NCBI GenBank assembly: GCA_039889245.1
Contig: JAZGVH010000002.1
Location: forward strand, 744,001 to 808,000
Length of the DNA stretch: 64,000 nt
Direction: 5' to 3'
Source of the DNA: Dermatophilaceae bacterium Soc4.6
GTDB taxonomy: Bacteria; Actinomycetota; Actinomycetes; Actinomycetales; Dermatophilaceae
Shown here: positions 1 to 7,600 of the stretch, piece by piece
Numbering within the stretch: the first letter of the stretch is position 1
How the letters are laid out: every line of letters begins with the position of its first letter
Notes under the pieces: generated by a model
The model's input: the letters and a program-made list of their open reading frames with translations, nothing else
Told to the model about the DNA's origin: nothing
Databases searched by the model: none
Position numbers and translations under genes: made by a program

Positions 1-2064
1 ACCACCGAGGCGTGCCACCGTGGTGCTGGCGCGCAGCATCCTCTGCATGCGCTGGGCGACGGCGAGCAGCAACGCGTCACCCGCAGCGTGGCCCCGCGTG
101 TCGTTGACCACCTTGAAGTCGTCCAGGTCCACCATCGCCAGGACGATCGCCGTGCCTGTGCGGGCGGCCCGGGTGAGCGCGTGCTCGACCCGGTCCTGGA
201 AGAGGGCGCGGTTCGGCAGGCCCGTCAGGGCGTCATGGAAGGCCTGGTGCATCAGCTGTTGCTCCAGGGCCCGCCGCTCAGAGACGTTGCGCATCGTCAA
301 CACGAAGCTGATGGCACCGGAGTCATCGGACAGGGCGCTGGTGAGGACCTCGAAGAACAGGTAGCGGTCGTCGGCGTGACGGACTCGCCAGTCCGACCTC
401 AGGGTCACCTGGGAGGAGCGCCCCCCGATGCCGGCCACCAGGGCGTTCGCCGTGGCGGACTCGTCGGGGTGCAGCAAGGCAGAGAGAGGAGTCCCCACGA
501 GATCAGGGACGATGTGCCCGAGCTCGCGCTCCAGAGACGGGGTTGCGTAGCTGATCCGCAGGGACTCGTCCACCACCACGATGACGTCCGAGGCGTTCTG
601 GATCATGCCGCGGAACTGCTCCTGGACCTTGCGCTGGCTGAGCTCCTCGACGAGGGTGGCGCTCACGACGGCGAGCGCCACCTGCGATGCGACGGTGGTG
701 AGCGCGTCGTGCTGGTCCACCGTGAGGACGCTCCTGCCCTTCGTGACGAGCATGCCGAGGTCCTCACCGTCGTAACGCAACGGGTTGACGCTGATGGTGC
801 CGGACGAGCTCAGGCTTCCGCCGGCCTGGGCGACGTCCCACAGGGCGGCCACGTCGGCGGGGTCGAGCCGCACCCCGATGTCGGCCACGCAGTGGACGCC
901 GTCGGGGTCGGCGACGTGGACGGATGCGCTGTGCAGCCGCTCGGACCCCACCAGGGACATGACGCTGCTGAGGGCGGCCCGGTAGATGTCCGGCAGTCCC
1001 CGGGCGATCACCAGAGACTCACTCGCCTCACGAAGGGCTCTTTCTCGGCCGACCGACTGCTGGTGAGCCGAGAGGATGCCCCACATCCGGGCCAGGACCA
1101 GGATGAACAAGGCGGCCGAGAAGATCGCCACCGTCGTCGCGGGGGTGTCCGTGTGCATCTGCGACTCGGCGAGCAGGACGCCGGGCGCGATGAGGCTGGC
1201 CGAGGCCAGGAGCGCCAGCCGCGCGCGTCCGATGGCGACGCTGCCCAGTGGCGCGACGTCGCTCAGTCGGCCCATCGAGGGGTGCAGGGCGGCCAAGCCC
1301 CAGCCGATGTAGAAGATGGCCCAGCCGAGGTCGACGGGGCCGCCGATCTGCCACGATCCCCGCAGCTGGACGAGACCGTAGGCGAAGTCGGCCGCCATGA
1401 GTCCTACCGCTCCCGTGACCAGGCATCGCATGGCCGTGAAGCGCAGCCCGCCACCCGCGACGAGACGCGCCAGCAGGGCCAGGATCATCACGTCCCCGGC
1501 CGGGTAGGCCACCGAGGTGGCGCGCTGCAGCCCGTCGAGGCCGTCGGCCTGGAAGTTCGGCACGATGAGGTAGACCCACGAGAGCAGACCCAGACCGGTC
1601 GTGATGATCACGGCGTCGATCAGGCTGGGGAGGTCGCGCGACGACGACCGCGCCCGGATGATCAGGAAGATGCCGGCCGCGAAGAGCGGATAGGTGAGGA
1701 GGTACAAGAGGTCGGCCACGGAGGGGAAGGGGTTGTCCTGGTGGAGCACGTCGGTCAGGACGTTGTAGGTCGTGTCACCGGTGATGAAGGCGAGCTCGGC
1801 GGCCGCGAGCAGGTACCAGGCAAGGGGCTGCCTCGGACGGTGTCGGCGCACCCCCACGACGGTCGCCACCACGGACGACAGACCCAGAGCCGTCCATACG
1901 GGTGACTGGTACGCGGGGAACAGGTAGTAGCAGCACGTGAGTGCCGTCGCAAGGGCGAGGTATCCAACCCACAGGCCGGGACCCCTGTGACGCGGCAACC
2001 CCGCATCCGGGTGCCCGGAGGCGCGCACGACCGACGACAGGATCCGACCCGCCTCGACTGTCAT
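1..2064 (-). CDS. Membrane-bound GAF-PAS-GGDEF diguanylate cyclase (3' end cut by window edge)
   Basis: Probable c-di-GMP signalling protein. Translation from the ATG gives about nine or ten hydrophobic helices (residues ~32-330), then a linker, a GAF-like region (~350-475), a PAS domain (~480-600, ending DSGAISFVLTMRNVSERR) and the start of a GGDEF domain (FHDALTGLPNR; VDLDDFKVVNDTRGH around residue 642). The frame is still open at base 1, right where the GG(D/E)EF signature (ARLGG) begins, so catalytic competence and any EAL domain cannot be judged. This ATG is the first start in frame after an upstream stop. It overlaps the stop of a 17-codon ORF as ATGA, so translation is probably coupled. 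Domain calls are from motif reading; family identity is firm, the signal sensed is unknown. Confidence 0.85.
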   Translation of the reverse strand, partial: MTVEAGRILSSVVRASGHPDAGLPRHRGPGLWVGYLALATALTCCYYLFPAYQSPVWTALGLSSVVATVVGVRRHRPRQPLAWYLLAAAELAFITGDTTYNVLTDVLHQDNPFPSVADLLYLLTYPLFAAGIFLIIRARSSSRDLPSLIDAVIITTGLGLLSWVYLIVPNFQADGLDGLQRATSVAYPAGDVMILALLARLVAGGGLRFTAMRCLVTGAVGLMAADFAYGLVQLRGSWQIGGPVDLGWAIFYIGWGLAALHPSMGRLSDVAPLGSVAIGRARLALLASASLIAPGVLLAESQMHTDTPATTVAIFSAALFILVLARMWGILSAHQQSVGRERALREASESLVIARGLPDIYRAALSSVMSLVGSERLHSASVHVADPDGVHCVADIGVRLDPADVAALWDVAQAGGSLSSSGTISVNPLRYDGEDLGMLVTKGRSVLTVDQHDALTTVASQVALAVVSATLVEELSQRKVQEQFRGMIQNASDVIVVVDESLRISYATPSLERELGHIVPDLVGTPLSALLHPDESATANALVAGIGGRSSQVTLRSDWRVRHADDRYLFFEVLTSALSDDSGAISFVLTMRNVSERRALEQQLMHQAFHDALTGLPNRALFQDRVEHALTRAARTGTAIVLAMVDLDDFKVVNDTRGHAAGDALLLAVAQRMQRMLRASTTVARLGG

Positions 2065-2114
2065 GGCGCCGTGGGCGCCGTCGGCGCGGTAGGCCGGATC
2101 GTGGGCGCACCCAT
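2061..2114 (-). CDS. 17-aa Pro/Ala/Thr leader ORF coupled to the diguanylate cyclase gene
   Basis: A short ORF reads MGAPTIRPTAPTAPTAP and stops with TGA overlapping the ATG of the GGDEF gene by ATGA. It has a much better ribosome-binding site (GAGGAG, about 6 nt before its ATG) than the downstream gene, which has none of its own. The likely role is to load ribosomes for coupled translation; whether the peptide acts in any other way is unknown. It is too short to identify by homology. Confidence 0.5.
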   Translation of the reverse strand: MGAPTIRPTAPTAPTAP

Positions 2115-2477
2115 GTCGGTTCTCCTCACGGCAGGTTCCTCCTGGCCCGATGCCAGGTCGAGACCGCTCTCGCAGCGTCGTCAGCGGCCTGGGTGTGACA
2201 TCGTCCAGGTAGGTCGCAGGATGAGTAGTTCAGACACAGGATGTGCCGTGCAGGGTGGGTGCTCCGTGAGGAGGGTCGTCGCGGTCCTGGACGGCAGGCA
2301 GGGCCCCCTCCCGGACCCATCGGGCGGGCGCGGCTCGACCCGAGGACAACACCGGTGACCCTGTCGTGGCGGAGGCCCGACCGTCGGTCCTCTCCCGGGG
2401 CATTGCCACCGGAGGGGCGTGAGCCCTAGTGTGGCGCGCCAGCACGTCAACCCCACACGCCCTCGGAGGGACCGTCT
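2115..2477. other. Intergenic region between divergent genes
   Basis: Gene-free spacer between the diguanylate cyclase transcript (leftward) and the zinc dehydrogenase (rightward). The short ORFs here have no codon bias or ribosome-binding site that I would trust. It must hold both promoters, but I could not assign clear -35/-10 pairs. Nothing else is recognisable. Confidence 0.5.
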
Positions 2478-3575
2478 GTGAGAGCCGTCGTCTTCACCTC
2501 GACCGACCAGCCCGTCGAGGTCACCGACGTCGACCTGGCCCCGCCGGGGCCCGGTGAGGTGAAGGTCAGGATCGCCGCTGCCGGTGTCTGCCACAGCGAC
2601 CTGCACGTGCGCCGCGGGGAATGGCAGGTCCCGGTGCCGCTGGTCATGGGGCACGAGGGCTCGGGGGTCGTCGTCGAGGTCGGACCGCAGGTCACCAGCC
2701 TCGCCGAGGGGGACCACGTCGTGCTGTCGTGGGTGGCGCCGTGCGGGGAGTGCCGCAACTGCCGGGCCGGCCGCGAGGCCCGGTGCCTGGTCGCGGCGAC
2801 GGTCGTCGCCCCGGGCGGCGTGCTGCCGTACGGCGGCTCCCGGCTATCGCGTGGTGGCGAGACGGTCTACCACTACCTGGGGGTGTCGTCCTTCGCCGAG
2901 CACGCGGTCGTGCCTGCGTCCGGCGCGGTGCGCGTGCGCGACGACGCCCCGCTCGACCTGATGGCCCTGATCGGGTGCGCGGTCGCCACAGGGGTGGGTG
3001 CCGTGAGGAACACCGCCGCGGTGGAGGCCGGGGCCAGCGTCGTCGTGATCGGCTGCGGCGGTGTGGGTCTCTCTGTCGTCCAAGGCGCGAGGCTGGCGGG
3101 CGCCGAGCGCATCGTGGCCATGGACGTACGGCCCGAGAAGGCCACTCTTGCCCTGACCATGGGGGCCACCGACGCCGTGGACGTCTCCGGCGTCGACGCC
3201 GTGGAGGCGCTGCACGACCTGCTCCCCGACGGCGTCGACTACGTCTTCGACGCGATCGGCAAGACCTCCACGACCGAGCAGGCCATCCGGATGCTCGGTC
3301 TCGGTGGGGCGGCGGTCATCGTCGGGCTCCCGCCCGCAGGGGCTCGAGCGTCGTTCGAGCCCCTCGTGCTCGCCGAGGCCGACCAGCGCATCCTCGGATC
3401 CAACTACGGCAGCGTCCGACCGGCAATCGACATCCCGGCGCTCGTGGACCGCTACATGGACGGTGACCTCATGCTCGAGGAGCTCGTGTCGTCGCGGCAG
3501 CCCCTCGAGGCCGCAGTGGCCGCCCTCGACGACCTCGAAGCCGGGCACGCCCTGCGCACGCTGCTCGTCCCCTGA
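2478..3575 (+). CDS. Zinc-dependent alcohol dehydrogenase (MDR superfamily)
   Basis: NAD(P)-linked medium-chain dehydrogenase of 365 aa, the usual length. Catalytic zinc ligands are visible as C38 and H59-E60 (GHEGSG); the structural zinc set is C89, C92, C95 and C103. The Rossmann motif is GCGGVGLSVVQGA. The sequence resembles the class III/mycothiol-type branch, but the substrate cannot be read from sequence. Start is GTG with GGAGGG about 7 nt upstream. An APC permease follows after 39 nt, so the two probably form an operon that imports and oxidises a small alcohol or amino-alcohol; that pairing is inference. Confidence 0.88.
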   Translation: MRAVVFTSTDQPVEVTDVDLAPPGPGEVKVRIAAAGVCHSDLHVRRGEWQVPVPLVMGHEGSGVVVEVGPQVTSLAEGDHVVLSWVAPCGECRNCRAGREARCLVAATVVAPGGVLPYGGSRLSRGGETVYHYLGVSSFAEHAVVPASGAVRVRDDAPLDLMALIGCAVATGVGAVRNTAAVEAGASVVVIGCGGVGLSVVQGARLAGAERIVAMDVRPEKATLALTMGATDAVDVSGVDAVEALHDLLPDGVDYVFDAIGKTSTTEQAIRMLGLGGAAVIVGLPPAGARASFEPLVLAEADQRILGSNYGSVRPAIDIPALVDRYMDGDLMLEELVSSRQPLEAAVAALDDLEAGHALRTLLVP

Positions 3576-3614
3576 CGACCGCCCCCCTGAACCACCCCCA
3601 CACCAGGAGTCAAC

Positions 3615-5063
3615 GTGTCCCCATCCGAGGAGATCCCCGTGCAGCCGGGCAGGTCCGTGGCCGCTCAGCCCGACGGGCGGGAACTGCGCACGGGGGCCCT
3701 CGGCCTGCGCAGCGTGGTGTTCCAGAACATGACCAACATGGCGCCTGCTGCGGCGATCGTCTACGACTTCCCCACCCAGATCGCCGCCGCTGGGGCGGCC
3801 CTGTGGATCTCCAACAGCATCGCGCTCTTCGCCGTGCTCCTCATCGCCAGCTCCATCATCCAGTTCTCCCGGCAGCTGCCCCACGCAGGCGGCTACTACA
3901 CCTACCTGTCGACCGCCCTGGGTCCGAAGGTCGGCGCCTTCTCGGCGTGGATCTACTTCCTCTACGCCCTGGTACTGCCGGCCGAGGTCACCCTCATCTG
4001 GTCCGGCATCGCGTCGGACCTGGTCAGCACCTACCTGCACCTGGGCATCCCGTGGTGGGTGTTCCAGGTCGTCATCCTCGGGCTCGTCGGCTACCTCGCG
4101 TTCACCGGCGTCCAGCGGTCTGCCCGCATCACGATGATCGCGGGCGCGTTCGAGATCGCGGTGTTCGTGGTCCTGGGCGTCTCGCTACTCGTCAACCCGG
4201 TCAGCCCGATCAACCTGGGCGACCTCAGCCTCAGCAGCTCACCCTCGGGCTGGGAGGGCGTCCTGGGCCTCGGTCTCGTCTTCGGGATCCTCAACTTCGT
4301 CGGCTTCGAGTCGGCGGCTCCCATGGCGGAGGAGACCGACAACCCGACCCGTAACGTGCCGCGCGCCGTGCTCTTCTCGGTGCTGATCCTCGGCACCCTC
4401 TACCTGTTCATGTCGGTCGCGGCGGTCTTCGGCTACGGCCTGGCCAACCTCGGGAACTTCTTCTCCGACGCCGCCCCCTTCGACACCATGGCCAACCGCG
4501 TGCTCGGCATCGGCACCCTGGTGGTCTTCTTCGCCATCACCAACTCCTCCTTCGGATGCTCCCTCGCCACGATCAACCAGGGCAGCCGGGTCCTGATGTC
4601 CATGGGCCGGAACGGTCTGCTCCCCGCGCAGATCGGTGCCGTCCACCCGCTCTACCGGACCCCGCACGTCGCGGCGGCGATCATCTCCGCCCTCGCCCTG
4701 GTCATCTCGCTCACCGCCGGCGCCGTCTGGGGCACCCTGGTGGGCTTCGGGGTCCTCGCCATCACCCTGACCGCCGGCGCCCTGATGATCTACATCCTCG
4801 GCAACATCGCGCTGCCCGTCTTCTACCGCAACCACGTCCCTGCTGCGTTCAGCTGGCTGCTGCACCTCGTGCTCCCGGTGGTCGCCGTCGTGCTCCTTGG
4901 CTACGTCTTCTACCGCAACTTCTGGCCCATCCCCGACTCGCCCTACAACCTCCCCGGGTACTTCGCGGTGGGTTGGGCCGTCGTCGGCCTCGTCCTCGTC
5001 AGCCTCGCCAGCAGGTTCCGCCCTCAGTCGCTGCAGGCGGTCCTCAGCGACGAGGCGAGCTAA
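3615..5063 (+). CDS. APC-superfamily amino acid/amine permease
   Basis: Cytoplasmic-membrane secondary transporter of 482 aa with about twelve hydrophobic helices. The N-terminal region (VVFQNMTNMAPAAAIVYDF) and helix 6-7 region (NFVGFESAAPMAEETDNP) are typical of APC amino acid-polyamine-organocation permeases. The first ~35 residues are hydrophilic. Start is GTG with AGGAG about 6 nt upstream. It lies just downstream of the zinc alcohol dehydrogenase and is probably co-transcribed with it, so its substrate may be the precursor of that enzyme's alcohol. The exact substrate is not predictable. Confidence 0.85.
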   Translation: MSPSEEIPVQPGRSVAAQPDGRELRTGALGLRSVVFQNMTNMAPAAAIVYDFPTQIAAAGAALWISNSIALFAVLLIASSIIQFSRQLPHAGGYYTYLSTALGPKVGAFSAWIYFLYALVLPAEVTLIWSGIASDLVSTYLHLGIPWWVFQVVILGLVGYLAFTGVQRSARITMIAGAFEIAVFVVLGVSLLVNPVSPINLGDLSLSSSPSGWEGVLGLGLVFGILNFVGFESAAPMAEETDNPTRNVPRAVLFSVLILGTLYLFMSVAAVFGYGLANLGNFFSDAAPFDTMANRVLGIGTLVVFFAITNSSFGCSLATINQGSRVLMSMGRNGLLPAQIGAVHPLYRTPHVAAAIISALALVISLTAGAVWGTLVGFGVLAITLTAGALMIYILGNIALPVFYRNHVPAAFSWLLHLVLPVVAVVLLGYVFYRNFWPIPDSPYNLPGYFAVGWAVVGLVLVSLASRFRPQSLQAVLSDEAS

Positions 5064-5325
5064 CCACCCGCTCATCCCCCGCTTCCTCGTCGACGACCTG
5101 GCCGCTCGCGCCGCCGGCCGCGACCCCTCAGAGCCGGTTTCCCCCCTCAGGGGCGGCGAGATGCGGGCGCAGGAACTCCACGGCACCGTCCTGAGCGACG
5201 CCGCCAGGCCCCTGGGCCACGCCGGCCTGCACCCCCACCCTCTGCGCCCCACCGCAGCGTCACACGCGCGGTTGTGCACCCGATGTGTAGCCGAGCCGAC
5301 ATCGCCCCGCATCCCACGGGATAGC
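5064..5325. other. Intergenic region, no convincing gene
   Basis: Spacer between the permease stop and the tRNA-Glu terminator. One plus-strand frame is open through it with mildly coding-like composition, but it has no start of its own and runs into the tRNA terminator, so I do not call a gene. It could be decayed coding sequence. Confidence 0.4.
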
Positions 5326-5363
5326 AAAAGGCCGATCCCCCTGTGAGACAAGGGAATCGGCCT
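5326..5363 (-). terminator. Intrinsic terminator after tRNA-Glu
   Basis: On the minus strand AGGCCGATTCCC can pair with GGGGGATCGGCCT across a ~10-nt loop and is followed by TTTT. The 5' arm starts at the CCA end of tRNA-Glu, so this hairpin ends the tRNA transcript, and probably the gltX-tRNA transcript as a whole. Confidence 0.8.
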
Positions 5364-5438
5364 GGTAGCCCCGACGGGATTCGAACCCGCGCTACCGCCT
5401 TGAGAGGGCGACGTGCTAGGCCGCTACACAACGGGGCC
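5363..5438 (-). tRNA. tRNA-Glu (CTC)
   Basis: Acceptor arms GGCCCCG and CGGGGCT pair (first pair G-U). The T-arm is GCGGGTTCGAATCCCGT, and the anticodon loop CTCTCAA gives anticodon CTC. The 3' CCA is encoded. It follows gltX and tRNA-Gln on the same strand, so GluRS and both of its tRNA substrates are clustered. An intrinsic terminator begins at its 3' end. Confidence 0.95.
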
Positions 5439-5546
5439 CTAGCTGTGCTCCCGGCACCGTCTCCGGCGCGGGCAACGGAGTAGATCTTACCGTCTGGCAG
5501 GACATTCTCCGAATCGTTGCCGTCTGCGTGGAGCGGCGACGAACGC

Positions 5547-5617
5547 TGGGGTACCAGGACTCGAACCTAGAACAACTGAACCAGAATCAGCCGTGTTGCC
5601 AATTACACCATACCCCA
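5547..5617 (-). tRNA. tRNA-Gln (CTG)
   Basis: Acceptor arms TGGGGTA and TACCCCA pair fully. The anticodon stem GCTGA/TCAGT encloses loop TTCTGGT with anticodon CTG, and the T-loop is GGTTCGAGTCC. CCA is not encoded. The weak U1-A72 acceptor start is usual for tRNA-Gln. It lies between gltX and tRNA-Glu. With GatCAB also present in the window, this tRNA is probably charged with Glu first and then amidated. Confidence 0.95.
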
Positions 5618-5707
5618 TGGGGTGTCAACCGGCCTCCGTGGAAGAGGAAGGCGAACCGAGGGCAAACTCTACCGGCCCGCCCACCGGCACCCCAAATCCA
5701 CCCGTCG

Positions 5708-7252
5708 TCAGAGCGTGGCGCGCAGAGCCCGCAGACGGGTGAGGGTCGAGGCCTTGCCGAGGATCTCCATCGACTCGAAGAGCGGCGGCGAGACCCGCTG
5801 CCCCGAGACCGCCGTGCGCAACGGGCCGAAGGCGAACTTGGGCTTGACGCCCAGGCCCTCGACGATGGCCGCTCGGAGCGCCGCCTCGATGGCCTCCGCG
5901 GCAAAGCTGGCGTCAGAGCCGAGCGGACCTCCGTGCTCGTCGGGCAGGGCCTCCACGGCGTCGATGGCGGCGTCGAGCACCCGCGGGGCGTCGTCGTTCA
6001 GCTGGGCGCGGGCGTCGGCGGCGACCTCGAGCACGTCGTCGGCGACGAAGAACGGGCGTACGAGCGGAGTGGCCTCCGTGAGCAGCACCATGCGGGTCTG
6101 GATGAGGGCGGTGACCTGCTCGAGCCGGCCCAGCTCGCCCAGGGACGGCGAGTCGCCGAGGACGCCGTCGCGCTGGAGGAAGGGCAGCACCCGCGAGGCC
6201 AGCTCCCGGGTCTCGAGCTCACGCACGTAGACGCCGTTGAGCCAGCCCAGCTTGTCGAGGTTGAAGACCGACCCGGCCGGGTTGACGTCCTTCCACGTGA
6301 AGCGCTGGGAGAACTCCGCGAAGGTGAAGACCTCGCGCTCGGTGCCGTCGGCCTCGAGAATCGGCGGATATCCTTGCAGCGCAAGGAAGTTGACGAGCGC
6401 CTCGGGCAGATAACCCTGCTCACGGAACCACGTGAGCCGCGCCCACGGGCTCTTGCGCTTGGAGATCTTGGCCTTCTTCTCGTCACGCAGCAGCGGGAAG
6501 TGCGCGAAGCGAGGCGGCTCGAGACCGAACCAGCGGTAGAGCAGCAGGTGCTTGGGGGTCGACGAGATCCACTCCTGACCGCGCACCACGTGGGTGATGC
6601 CCATCTCGTGGTCGTCGACGACGACGGCCAGGTGGTAGGTCGGGAAGCCGTCGGCCTTGAGCAGCACCTGGTCGTCGGGGTGCGGGGCCTTGGTGGGCCC
6701 CATGATGAGGTCGTCGAAGACGAGCTCGACATCGTCGGGCACCTGCATCCGCACCACGGGCGTCTCGCTGAAGCCGGGCAGCAGGGCCCGCTCCTCGCGC
6801 GTCTTGCCCAGGCACATCCGGTCGTAGCCGGTCGGCTCCTTGGCCTTCTGCTGGATCTCGCGCATCGTCGTCAGCCGCTCGCCGGAGCACCAGCACAGGT
6901 AGGCCTTGCCCTCGGCGAGGAGGCGGTCGGCATACGGCCGGTAGTGGTCGAGCCGCTCGCTCTGCCGGTAGGGCGCGACGGGGCCACCGATGTCGGGGCC
7001 CTCGTCCCACGTCAGGCCCAGCCAGCGCAGGGTGTCGTAGAGCTGGCTCTCGCTGTCGGCCTGGAAGCGAGCGCGGTCGGTGTCCTCGATGCGCAGCAGG
7101 AAGGTACCGCCCTGCTGCCGCGCGAAGGCCAGGTCGAACATCGCCATGTAGGCCGTGCCGACGTGCGGGTCGCCCGTGGGCGACGGGGCCACCCGCAGTC
7201 GTGGGGCGGACGGCGGGACGGGGCTCGTGGGGCTGCTCGGTGCGTCGCTCAT
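5708..7252 (-). CDS. gltX: Glutamyl-tRNA synthetase
   Basis: Charges tRNA-Glu, and probably tRNA-Gln in this GatCAB-containing genome. 514 aa, class I. The HIGH-type motif is in APSPTGDPHVG near residue 25, followed by FLLRIEDTDRAR, and the KMSKS equivalent is KISKRK. The motif context is closer to what I recall of Thermus-type enzymes (DPHVGTAYMA, GPDIGGPVAPYRQSERL) than to the usual actinobacterial form (CPSPTGTPHVGL). About 20 Ser/Pro-rich residues precede the catalytic fold. A -10-like TAGGCT lies 9 nt before the ATG, which suggests a leaderless mRNA. tRNA-Gln and tRNA-Glu follow on the same strand. Confidence 0.95.
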   Translation of the reverse strand: MSDAPSSPTSPVPPSAPRLRVAPSPTGDPHVGTAYMAMFDLAFARQQGGTFLLRIEDTDRARFQADSESQLYDTLRWLGLTWDEGPDIGGPVAPYRQSERLDHYRPYADRLLAEGKAYLCWCSGERLTTMREIQQKAKEPTGYDRMCLGKTREERALLPGFSETPVVRMQVPDDVELVFDDLIMGPTKAPHPDDQVLLKADGFPTYHLAVVVDDHEMGITHVVRGQEWISSTPKHLLLYRWFGLEPPRFAHFPLLRDEKKAKISKRKSPWARLTWFREQGYLPEALVNFLALQGYPPILEADGTEREVFTFAEFSQRFTWKDVNPAGSVFNLDKLGWLNGVYVRELETRELASRVLPFLQRDGVLGDSPSLGELGRLEQVTALIQTRMVLLTEATPLVRPFFVADDVLEVAADARAQLNDDAPRVLDAAIDAVEALPDEHGGPLGSDASFAAEAIEAALRAAIVEGLGVKPKFAFGPLRTAVSGQRVSPPLFESMEILGKASTLTRLRALRATL

Positions 7253-7570
7253 GGTGGAGCCAGCCTACTGGCGCGGCGCCACCGGCCGGCTGGTCGCCGC
7301 CTCGATGGTGCTCGACGCGGCGTGGCCGCTGGTCACCCAGCGGGGCTGGATCTGGGTCAGCGTCGCCGTCATCGTCGCCTGGTGGCCGTGCTCGGCGAGC
7401 TCGTCCGGCGACTGACGACCACGCCCCGCACCACCACCGGCCGAACCGCCACGGCCGAGGTCACCGCCGTGGTCGCCGCCGCCGTGGTGGTCGGGGCAGC
7501 CGTGCGCTGGCACGTCGGCTCCCCCGCCGCCGACGTGTCCTTCGTGCCGGCGAGCGCCCGGCGGGCCTGA
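7251..7570 (+). pseudogene. Small membrane protein gene with a -1 frameshift (candidate)
   Basis: Two overlapping frames each show near-100% G/C third positions. The first runs from ATG at 7251 to about 7379 (MVEPAYWRGATG...GWIWVSVAVIVA). The second runs from 7379 to a TGA at 7570 (LVAVLGELVRRL...). Joining them by one missing C in a GCC(C)TG context gives a ~106-aa protein with a continuous first transmembrane helix (VSVAVIVALVAVLGELV) and a second (VTAVVAAAVVVGAAV). Read as it stands, frame one stops after 54 codons. The ATG overlaps the gltX start on the other strand and lacks a ribosome-binding site. It may be a real frameshift mutation or a sequencing error; I do not recognise the family. 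Confidence 0.4.
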
Positions 7571-7600
7571 AGGCAGAGCCCCCGGCCCGCCGACCTCCCG

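Noticed and set aside
88-1905. 605-codon open frame on the plus strand
   Set aside because: Antisense shadow of the GGDEF gene; the translation is charged low-complexity with no domain, and the minus-strand frame shows clear GAF, PAS and GGDEF motifs.
4239-5351. 370-codon minus-strand frame over the APC permease
   Set aside because: Shadow of a strong plus-strand membrane-protein gene; repetitive Glu/Asp/Arg composition typical of antisense high-GC frames.
5528-7570. 680-codon plus-strand frame across tRNA-Gln and gltX
   Set aside because: It reads through a tRNA and antisense to gltX; only its last ~60 codons (after 7379) have coding character and are treated as part of the frameshifted small gene.
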